NCBI GenBank assembly: GCA_041650635.1 | Contig: JBAZKV010000017.1 | Span: forward strand, 1 to 37,179 | From: Candidatus Margulisiibacteriota bacterium | GTDB lineage: Bacteria > Margulisbacteria > WOR-1 > JAKLHX01 > JBAZKV01 | Length of the DNA stretch: 37,179 nt | Reading direction: 5' to 3' | Shown: piece after piece, positions 31,485 to 37,179 of the stretch | Layout of the letters: the number at the start of each line of letters is the position of its first letter | How positions within the stretch are numbered: position 1 is the stretch's first letter | Program-made: the position numbers and the translations under genes | Notes under the pieces: model-generated | Database searches by the model: none | Told to the model about the DNA's origin: nothing | What the model saw: the letters and a program-made list of their open reading frames with translations, nothing else

Positions 31485-32293
31485 CAGGACACCTCCTGCA
31501 TTCCCGCCTTGGGAAAGATCTGTATGCAACCGAACCGTATGTCCTGTTTGATCTGAACGGCTTTCTGCCTCATCAGTTCAAGCACTGCAAGAAAGGTCAC
31601 GATTATCTCAAGCCTTGACCTTTTTTCAAAAAGGTCCTCAAAGGCCAGATACGAAGGGGACAGCGCCAGTTTATCCAGGATCTGGTTGATCCTTTCCTCA
31701 ACTGTTACGATCTCATCCACTATCTCGCCGCCGCTTCCGGCGCTCTTGGCCGAAAGCCAGATCTTTCTGAAAGCCGCGGTAAGGTCGCTTATTGCAACAT
31801 CCGACAAAAAGACGCTGACCTGTTGGGGGCACTTTTCCTCCGTCCTGAAACGGTGATAGATCCTGGAAAAGAGCTCTTTCCTCTCTTTTAGGACGGCCGA
31901 GCGGTCCTTAAAGACCTTGTACAGCGCCAGATGGTCGACCAGGCAGGATTCTATCTCTTCCACCTCGTGGCTTTCCTCTTCAACGGGCAGCAGCCCCTTG
32001 GACTTTCTCTCTATCAGATAGGCCGCAATGAGGAGGAACTCGGAGGCAATTGAAACATCCATTTTTGGCAGGCAGGCAAGGTATTCCAGATACTGTCCGG
32101 TAACCTTGGCAAGGCACACTTCCAAAACTTCCATCGAACGCTTCTCTACCATCGAGAGCAGCTCTTCAAAATGTCCTTCGTAGTTGTCCAGCTTTACGCT
32201 GAAAGAAGAAAGAGCGGATATTTCATCCTCGTCGGGAATATAAGTTCTGGAGCTTTTGTAGCTCTCGTTTTCAAGCTGTTGAACTATTTGCAA
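31484..32293 (-). CDS. scpA: Segregation and condensation protein A
   Basis: Kleisin that bridges the SMC heads. The 269-aa product shows the N-terminal FSVKLDNYEGHFEELLSMVEKRSMEVLEVCLAKVTGQYLEYL in parts and the LLIAAYLIERKSKGLLP motif (near 85-101). The C-terminal winged helix has FEDLFEKRSRLEIIVTFLAVLELMRQKAVQIKQDIRFGCIQI. The start is a TTG with AAGGAG 6 nt upstream. It follows trpS by 11 bp and overlaps scpB. ScpA and ScpB side by side are usual. Confidence 0.93.
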   Translation of the reverse strand: MQIVQQLENESYKSSRTYIPDEDEISALSSFSVKLDNYEGHFEELLSMVEKRSMEVLEVCLAKVTGQYLEYLACLPKMDVSIASEFLLIAAYLIERKSKGLLPVEEESHEVEEIESCLVDHLALYKVFKDRSAVLKERKELFSRIYHRFRTEEKCPQQVSVFLSDVAISDLTAAFRKIWLSAKSAGSGGEIVDEIVTVEERINQILDKLALSPSYLAFEDLFEKRSRLEIIVTFLAVLELMRQKAVQIKQDIRFGCIQIFPKAGMQEVS

Positions 32294-32304
32294 GCCGGTC
32301 TCCT

Positions 32305-33282
32305 TTAAATCAGATGCATCGCCTTTTTTACTTCGGACAGGGTCCTTCTGGACTCCTCGGAAGCTTTTTTTCTTCCTTTTTCAAGTATATCATCCACTTT
32401 TTTAGGGTCTTTTTCAAGCTCTTTTCTCTTTTCCCTCGGGCCTTCCAGGGCTTTTACAAGTATCTCCGCCAGCTGTTTTTTGCACTCCACGCAGCCTATC
32501 GCTCCGGCCCTGCATTTTTTATCGATCTCCTGCGAGACCTCTTTGCCGTAGATCTTATAGTAGGAATGAACAACGCAGACTTCCGGATGCCCCGGGTCAT
32601 CCTTTTTTATCCTTGCAGGATCGGTCACGGCAAGAGAGACCTTTTTCCTGATCTCATCAGTATGATCCGACAGGGCTATGGAGTTGCCGTAGCTTTTGCT
32701 CATCTTTCTTCCGTCCAGTCCAGGGATCACGGGAAAATTCGTCAGCATCTCCTTTGGCTCGGGAAAGACTTCGCCATAGAGATTGTTGAACCTGCGCGCG
32801 ATCTCCCTTGTAAGTTCAAGATGGGGCAGCTGGTCCTGCCCTACAGGGACGAACTCCGCTTTATAGATGAGGATGTCCGCGGCCTGAAGTACTGGATATC
32901 CCAGAAAACCGTAGGTCGCAAGGTCCACCCCCTTGATCTCTTCTATCTTGCTCTTGTAGGTGGGGACCCTCTCCAGCCAGGACAGAGGCGTGATCATGGA
33001 AAAGATCAGGTGTAGTTCACTGTGCTCAGGGACCTGGGATTGAATAAAAAGAGTGGCCTTGTCCGGGTCTATCCCCGCGGACAAGAGGTCGACAGCCAGT
33101 TCGCGGATGCTCTTTGCAAAGTCCTTTGTATCGGAATAGCCGGTGGTAAGAGCGTGCAGGTCGGCAATAAAGAACAGGGATTCGTGCTTGTTCTGCAGGG
33201 CGGCCCAGTTGCTGACAGCCCCTGTCAGATTGCCCAGATGCAGCTTTCCGGAGGGCTGGATCCCGGATAATATCCTTGCCAT
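32305..33282 (-). CDS. trpS: Tryptophanyl-tRNA synthetase
   Basis: Charges tRNA-Trp. The 325-aa class Ic enzyme has GIQPSGKLHLGNLTGA (HIGH-type motif, residues 7-22), FIADLHALT, the substrate-site region GYPVLQAADILIYKAEFVPVGQDQLPHLELTREIA in parts, and GRKMSKSYGN (KMSKS, near 195). The C-terminal domain has a Cys set CRAGAIGCVECKK. No Shine-Dalgarno precedes the ATG, and a TGATATAAT box ends about 11 nt upstream. It lies between the PBP gene and scpA. Confidence 0.96.
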   Translation of the reverse strand: MARILSGIQPSGKLHLGNLTGAVSNWAALQNKHESLFFIADLHALTTGYSDTKDFAKSIRELAVDLLSAGIDPDKATLFIQSQVPEHSELHLIFSMITPLSWLERVPTYKSKIEEIKGVDLATYGFLGYPVLQAADILIYKAEFVPVGQDQLPHLELTREIARRFNNLYGEVFPEPKEMLTNFPVIPGLDGRKMSKSYGNSIALSDHTDEIRKKVSLAVTDPARIKKDDPGHPEVCVVHSYYKIYGKEVSQEIDKKCRAGAIGCVECKKQLAEILVKALEGPREKRKELEKDPKKVDDILEKGRKKASEESRRTLSEVKKAMHLI

Positions 33283-33293
33283 GTTTTGAGTGG

Positions 33294-33302
33294 ATTATAT
33301 CA
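33294..33302 (-). promoter_or_regulatory. Extended -10 promoter of trpS, near-leaderless
   Basis: Minus strand TGA followed by TATAAT (33299-33294). Initiation near 33287 would leave about 4-5 nt before the trpS ATG at 33282. It overlaps the very end of the upstream PBP gene. Confidence 0.6.
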
Positions 33303-34997
33303 CAGATCAGGAGGCGTTTCCAAATATCTCAGAGTAAATTCCCCGACCTCCTTAAAGACCGGGGCCGCCACGGTAGCGCCCCAGATAGAGCCTTTTGGAT
33401 GGTCAAGCACCACGATTATCGCCACTCGTGGTTTTGTCGATGGAACAAATCCGACGACCGAGGCAATAAAATTGTTGCTGCCCATCGGGATATAGCCGCC
33501 CCCAGGCATCGGTTTTTGCGCCGTACCCGTCTTGATAGCGCTGGAATACTGCGCCAGTTTTGCCTTGTGGCCTGTGCCATGCTCCTTGAGAACGACCCCC
33601 CTCATGAGATCATTGACCTTTTCCGCTGTTCTATCTGAAACGACCCTTCTTATCTCCTCTGGGGAAGTGCCCCTTACAGTGGTCTTGTCGGAACTCTCGA
33701 TCCTGGCAACCACATGGGGGCGCAGTAAGATACCGGAGTTGGCTATCGAAGAGACCGCGGCAAGCATTTGCAGAGGTGTTACCGCAAGAGTCTGTCCAAA
33801 GCTTATCATCGCCTCAGCGCTTTTATGCCATTTTTTGGGGGTCGGCACAAGCCCCCTTGCCTCTCCAGGAAAACCCGAACCTGTCCTTTCGCCAAAACCG
33901 AAGGACTTTATCTGGGAATAGAACTTTTCTTTGCCCACCTTAAGGCTTACATAAGTTGTGCCCGTATTAAGGGATTCCGCTATAACATCCCTCAGAGTGG
34001 GGTTCTTTGCCTTTACAGCATGGGAATTGCTGATGATGCGCCCGCCAACTTCCATCCTTGCCGGGCAGGGAACACGGGAGTCCGGTTCAAAAAGCCCCTC
34101 CTGTATGCCGGCCGCGGCTGTTATCACCTTGAATGTGGAGCCGGGCTCGTACATGTCCGTTATCGGACGCAGCTTCCAGTTCTTTACGGGTGAAGCCGAG
34201 GGATTATTGGGATCGAAATCCGGCCAGCTAGCCACTGCGAGCAGTTCTCCGGTCCTTACATCCATGACAGCAATGGAAGCGGTGTCGGGATGATATTTGT
34301 CAACTGCCTTTTTCAGTTCCCTTTCGGCAACATACTGTATGGACTCGTCGATCGTCAGATAAATGTCCATCCCGTCAGTCGGTCTCTGTATCTGCCTTGT
34401 GGTGCCTGTTGCTATCTGCTTGCCCCTTACATCCTTTTCAAAGATGTACTGGCCTTCTATCCCTCTGAGATACTTGTCCATTCCGTACTCGATACCGGAC
34501 AATCCGTCATTGTCCAGCCCGACAGTTCCGATCAGCTGGGACGCAAAAGTCCCTTTAGGATATACCCTCTTCTTTTCCCTAAAGATGTCTATCTCCGTGC
34601 TGTTTATGCTCTTTGCATGCTCGGCTCTTTTCTTTTCGGTTTTCCTGATCAGCCAGAAAGCCGAGTTCTTTGCAAATTTTTCACCTATAAGGCCCTTCCT
34701 CTCAGGGAAAAACCTCAGCAACTCCTGCCGCACCCTGCTCTTGTCCTCCATCGCCCTTGGCCGAACAAACACCGAAAAAGTGTCCCTGGAAGTTGCCAGA
34801 AGAACGCCGTTGCGGTCAAAGATGTCGCCTCTGTCGCTTGCCAGCTTTACCTGCGAAGTCCGCTGATCCATCGAGAGCTCTTCATAAAACCTATGATCAA
34901 GCACCTGTATCAGCAAAAGCTTGACCAGAACGGCTGCAAAAGCCGCCAGAACAAAGAGGCGGACGAACATAAGCCTATTATTGACAGTGTCTTTCAT
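33300..34997 (-). CDS. ftsI: Class B penicillin-binding protein (FtsI/PBP2 type)
   Basis: Transpeptidase that crosslinks peptidoglycan on the outer face of the inner membrane. The 565-aa product has one N-terminal span (about 10-30) and the pedestal/dimer domain (DRGDIFDRNGVLLATS, 55-70, then SGIEYGMDKYLRGIEG near 167-182). The transpeptidase domain has the catalytic Ser287 in STFK, SLN (342-344) and KTG (489-491). No PASTA domain follows. FtsI (division) is more likely than MrdA (elongation) by length and motifs, but I cannot separate them firmly. It overlaps holA by 4 bp (ATGA). No rodA or ftsW partner is in the window. Confidence 0.88.
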   Translation of the reverse strand: MKDTVNNRLMFVRLFVLAAFAAVLVKLLLIQVLDHRFYEELSMDQRTSQVKLASDRGDIFDRNGVLLATSRDTFSVFVRPRAMEDKSRVRQELLRFFPERKGLIGEKFAKNSAFWLIRKTEKKRAEHAKSINSTEIDIFREKKRVYPKGTFASQLIGTVGLDNDGLSGIEYGMDKYLRGIEGQYIFEKDVRGKQIATGTTRQIQRPTDGMDIYLTIDESIQYVAERELKKAVDKYHPDTASIAVMDVRTGELLAVASWPDFDPNNPSASPVKNWKLRPITDMYEPGSTFKVITAAAGIQEGLFEPDSRVPCPARMEVGGRIISNSHAVKAKNPTLRDVIAESLNTGTTYVSLKVGKEKFYSQIKSFGFGERTGSGFPGEARGLVPTPKKWHKSAEAMISFGQTLAVTPLQMLAAVSSIANSGILLRPHVVARIESSDKTTVRGTSPEEIRRVVSDRTAEKVNDLMRGVVLKEHGTGHKAKLAQYSSAIKTGTAQKPMPGGGYIPMGSNNFIASVVGFVPSTKPRVAIIVVLDHPKGSIWGATVAAPVFKEVGEFTLRYLETPPDL

Positions 34998-36019
34998 CTG
35001 CGCTCTCTCGCGCTCTCTTTTCCGGTAACCTCAAGCAGCATCATCTCAAGGGCCGCCCTTGCATCGGGTGCGCTAGTCTTAAGCAAAAGATCTGTTTCCC
35101 TTAACACCTTTACGGCATGAGCAAGTTCTTTAAACGAATATTTTTTTGCGCCTTTTTCGCAGCGCTCCAGATAGTAATTAAGCCTTGCTCCGGACCTAAA
35201 TGCACCGGAAGCCGTCTTTGCCTCGAGCATCATAGAGAACACCGCCCCGACCGAGCCTATTATGAGTTCATGCCTTGTCTTTGAAGAAAGGAGCACATTA
35301 AGCGCCGACAGAGCTTTTGCCGCGTCCCTCTCCTGCAGGGCATTTTGAAGCGCGAACGCGCTCAACTGCCCTCTGGTAGAAAGCTCTTTAACATCCTCTG
35401 AGGAAACCAGTTTCTTTTCTGCGCAGTAGGCGGCAAGTTTATTTATCTCCGTATCGATCTGTGTCAGCGATGGGCCCGATATCTCCGCAAGTATCTCTAC
35501 GGCCTCTTTTTCCGCGGCAAGCCCCTCGCTCTTAAATCTTTCCCTCACCCAGGAGACCAGCTGCGCCTGCTCCCATTCCCTGAACCGCCTGAATTCCAGG
35601 ACCTTTCCCTTCTGGGCAAAGAACTTGTAGAGCCGGCTTCTTTTGTCGAGGTTTTTTGCGGCGCAGACAAAGAGGACCTCCTGCGGCAGCTTAGAGAGGG
35701 CTTTTATCAGCTCTTCGGCAGCGTCATTTTTGGAAGCGGCGCTTTCGTCGTCATCAGCCTCTCCTCCGTCCTCGCCTTCTGTCTTCTTTCTTCCTGCGTG
35801 CCATCTTAACAGGACCATCTTTTTTGGGGAAAACATCGAAATGCCTGCGAGTTCGGCCAAAAGCCCCGGCTCCCCTATCCTGCCGGCCTCCAGGACCTGA
35901 AAGCCCATTCCCGGATCCCCGTTCCCAAGGTGCGCTGTTTTGAGGGCTTCTATCTCTTCGCGGATCAAAAGCTCTTCATCACCGTATAAAAGGTAAAGGT
36001 TATCCTTTTGAGAATGCAT
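34994..36019 (-). CDS. holA: DNA polymerase III delta subunit
   Basis: Clamp-loader wrench that opens the beta clamp. The 341-aa product has the typical opening NLYLLYGDEELLIREEIEALK, VLLRWHAGRKK, LPQEVLFVCAAKNLDKRSRLYKFF, and the RFREWEQAQLVSWVRERFKSEGL and LTQIDTEINKLAAYCAEKKLVSSEDV motifs. The C-terminal collar has the FALQNALQERDAAKALSAL region. An acidic insert of about 20 residues (EGEDGGEADDDESAA) lies near 80-95. A TATAAT box ends 8 nt before the ATG and overlaps the upstream gene's stop, so it may have its own leaderless transcript. Confidence 0.92.
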   Translation of the reverse strand: MHSQKDNLYLLYGDEELLIREEIEALKTAHLGNGDPGMGFQVLEAGRIGEPGLLAELAGISMFSPKKMVLLRWHAGRKKTEGEDGGEADDDESAASKNDAAEELIKALSKLPQEVLFVCAAKNLDKRSRLYKFFAQKGKVLEFRRFREWEQAQLVSWVRERFKSEGLAAEKEAVEILAEISGPSLTQIDTEINKLAAYCAEKKLVSSEDVKELSTRGQLSAFALQNALQERDAAKALSALNVLLSSKTRHELIIGSVGAVFSMMLEAKTASGAFRSGARLNYYLERCEKGAKKYSFKELAHAVKVLRETDLLLKTSAPDARAALEMMLLEVTGKESARERR

Positions 36020-36027
36020 TGTCCCTA

Positions 36028-36033
36028 ATTATA
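36028..36033 (-). promoter_or_regulatory. TATAAT box upstream of holA
   Basis: Minus strand TATAAT (36033-36028), sharing bases with the TAA stop of the metallo-hydrolase gene. It lies 8 nt before the holA ATG, so initiation would fall at or within 2 nt of the start codon. AGGG nearby could be a weak ribosome site instead. Confidence 0.45.
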
Positions 36034-36652
36034 GAATATCCGCAAAGGTTTTTCTCTCGCTTGCGATCGTAGTGCTCCTGCCATGACCGGGATATACTTT
36101 TACTTCGGCAGGAAGAGCCAGTATTTTTTTCAGGGAAGCGGCCATCTGTTCTTCGGAGCCAAGTGGAAGGTCCACTCTTCCGCAATCCCGGCAAAAGAGA
36201 GTGTCCCCGGAAAACAGGGTCTTTTCGCTTTCTATGTATAGGCAGACGCCTCCGGGAGTATGTCCCGGAGTGTGGATCACTTTTATCTTGAGGCCCGCAG
36301 CCTCAACTGTTTGCCCGTCCTCATAACAGGATAAGCCGCTCAAAGGGACCGCACAAAAGCCAAGCAGAGACGCAAGTTTTGGTATTTTTCCGGACACAAG
36401 AAAGAGGTCGTCCTTGTGTATATAGACCGGCTTATTTGACAGGCAGGATTTACTCGCCAGAGCAGTAACATGGTCGTAATGCCCGTGGGTAAGGAACACT
36501 GCTTCAGGGACAAGTCCGTGTTTTTTTAATTCGGCACATAGTTTTTCTGGCTCCTCGCCGGGATCGATAACTGCCGCGTTACCCGAGGTGCCGTCGGTAG
36601 CAATATAGCAATTCGTCCTGATGGGGCCGACCTCTATGGCATATATCTTCAT
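36029..36652 (-). CDS. Metallo-beta-lactamase-fold hydrolase (glyoxalase II-like)
   Basis: Zinc hydrolase of the small glyoxalase-II-like group, often thioester hydrolases. The product of about 207 aa has the metal motif LTHGHYDHVTAL (H-x-H-x-D-H, near 57), IHTPGHTPGGVCLYIES (second metal His), FSGDTLFCRDCGRVDLP (bridging Asp) and VYPGHGRSTTI (last His). The start is best placed at the ATG at 36652, giving MKIYAIEVGPIRTNCYI. A GTG two codons earlier is in frame. A TGTTATCAT box ends 7 nt before the ATG, with no Shine-Dalgarno. Substrate is unknown. Confidence 0.9.
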   Translation of the reverse strand: MKIYAIEVGPIRTNCYIATDGTSGNAAVIDPGEEPEKLCAELKKHGLVPEAVFLTHGHYDHVTALASKSCLSNKPVYIHKDDLFLVSGKIPKLASLLGFCAVPLSGLSCYEDGQTVEAAGLKIKVIHTPGHTPGGVCLYIESEKTLFSGDTLFCRDCGRVDLPLGSEEQMAASLKKILALPAEVKVYPGHGRSTTIASERKTFADIL

Positions 36653-36659
36653 GACCACA

Positions 36660-36668
36660 ATGATAACA
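36660..36668 (-). promoter_or_regulatory. Extended -10-like box upstream of the metallo-hydrolase gene
   Basis: Minus strand TGT followed by TATCAT (36665-36660), ending 7 nt before the ATG at 36652. The same geometry recurs before holA, trpS, carB and plsY. Confidence 0.45.
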
Positions 36669-36711
36669 TCCGCACGGCAAAAGGAAAAAAGATATCCGGC
36701 TGTCCGTCACC

Positions 36712-37179
36712 TCAAAGGCCCCAGTAAGAAGGAATCTGAAAGGGATAAACATATTCCTGGCAGCTTGAGAAAAAGCCGTCGATGATAGCCATCGTATCAA
36801 GAGCAATGACCAGTTCTTCGTTGGTCGGGACCACCCATACGGGCATCGATGAATCAGTCCGCGATATACAGACAGGCATCTTGGGCCTAAAGGCCGCTTT
36901 GTTGGCCTCTTCATCCAGAAGTATGCCAAAAGGCCTTTCCTCAAGCCCCTGGAGGGTGCGGCTTCTGGTCCCGTAGTTGTTCTCTCCGGCTCCGGCCGTA
37001 AAGACCAGGCCGTCAACTCTTCCGAGGCTCGCCATCATTGAGCCTAAATACTTTCTTACCATATGGGTCTCAACCCTGCGCGCGAGCCCGCACCTTATAT
37101 CCGGCTCTTCTTTTTCTGCAAGCTCGTCTATGGCCACCCTATCGCTGGAATACCCCGACAAACCCAAAAGCACTGATTT
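36712..37179 (-). CDS. ackA: Acetate kinase, C-terminal part, 5' end cut by window edge
   Basis: Transfers phosphate between ATP and acetate, generating ATP from acetyl phosphate in fermenters. The visible 155 codons match the C-terminal third of AckA: LGLSGYSSDRVAIDEL, RVETHMVRKYLGSMMASLGRVDGLVFTAGAGENN, GLEERPFGILLDEEAN and VVPTNEELVIALDTMAI. The frame is open to the window edge, and the apparent start at 37173 (GTG) is internal. After the usual end there is a tail of about 24 residues (DGFFSSCQEYVYPFQIPSYWGL), which is longer than I expect. Identity is secure. A pta partner is not visible. Confidence 0.93.
   Translation of the reverse strand, partial: KSVLLGLSGYSSDRVAIDELAEKEEPDIRCGLARRVETHMVRKYLGSMMASLGRVDGLVFTAGAGENNYGTRSRTLQGLEERPFGILLDEEANKAAFRPKMPVCISRTDSSMPVWVVPTNEELVIALDTMAIIDGFFSSCQEYVYPFQIPSYWGL

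Noticed and set aside
1..37179. CRISPR arrays, tRNA or rRNA genes, transposases, toxin-antitoxin pairs or phage genes
   Set aside because: I looked for repeat-spacer patterns, recognisable RNA genes and mobile-element proteins and saw none.

Overview
The window reads as a stretch of chromosome from an uncultured diderm (two-membrane) bacterium. No rRNA or other marker is present, so lineage is inferred from gene content. An SLH-domain outer-membrane porin with a C-terminal Phe and an LptF/LptG-type permease imply an outer membrane. ScpA/ScpB, RicT next to HolB, an AroH-type chorismate mutase and a type I-beta DAHP synthase recall the Terrabacteria side of the tree (Cyanobacteria/Margulisbacteria-like, Deinococcus-Thermus, Negativicutes). 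My best guess is a candidate phylum near Margulisbacteria/Saganbacteria, with low confidence. Genes are packed tightly with many ATGA/TGATG overlaps, and no gap exceeds 300 bp. The longest gap, upstream of efp, is 271 bp and is largely filled by repeats.

Layout. 1-3618 (-): efp-accB-recJ-purD (purD cut by the window edge). 3619-5047: a repeat-rich stretch with a palindromic element bracketed by 16-bp direct repeats, an orphan 109-aa gene, its terminator, and plsY with a perfect 28-bp palindrome inside its reading frame. 4370-8537 (+): plsY, gpsA, ald, hflX. hflX runs 38 bp into the convergent aroF. 24.7-8.5 kb (-): one long co-directional run of pfkB-type kinase, class II aldolase, relA/spoT (broken by a one-base frameshift in the TGS domain), holB, ricT, HIT protein, rpsU, LptF/G permease, a 794-aa TPR protein, two glycosyltransferases around galE, SLH porin, birA, aroH and aroF. 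24.8-28.1 kb (-): carB, divergent from a 465-aa protein of unknown function (+) across a compact two-way promoter. 29.5-37.2 kb (-): ackA (5' end cut), metallo-hydrolase, holA, class B PBP, trpS, scpA, scpB, rodZ-like, queE.

How the genes fit together. plsY and gpsA form a phospholipid-precursor pair (glycerol-3-phosphate synthesis and acylation). accB and birA supply and biotinylate the fatty-acid carboxylase carrier, although they are in different operons. aroF and aroH cover the first step and the branch point of aromatic synthesis. The LptF/G, GT4, galE, MGDG-synthase-like and SLH-porin block is an envelope-building cluster. ackA, holA, PBP, trpS, scpAB and rodZ form a growth, chromosome and cell-shape block.

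Most genes are ordinary housekeeping, and I see no convincing new defence, mobile or biosynthetic system. The signals most worth checking are: (1) the relA frameshift; (2) a family of palindromes in 3.0-5.1 kb, one of them coding inside plsY and another element duplicated around the efp promoter; (3) repeated placement of TATAAT-like boxes 6-12 nt before start codons that lack a Shine-Dalgarno sequence, suggesting leaderless transcription; and (4) two unrecognised proteins with their own expression signals.
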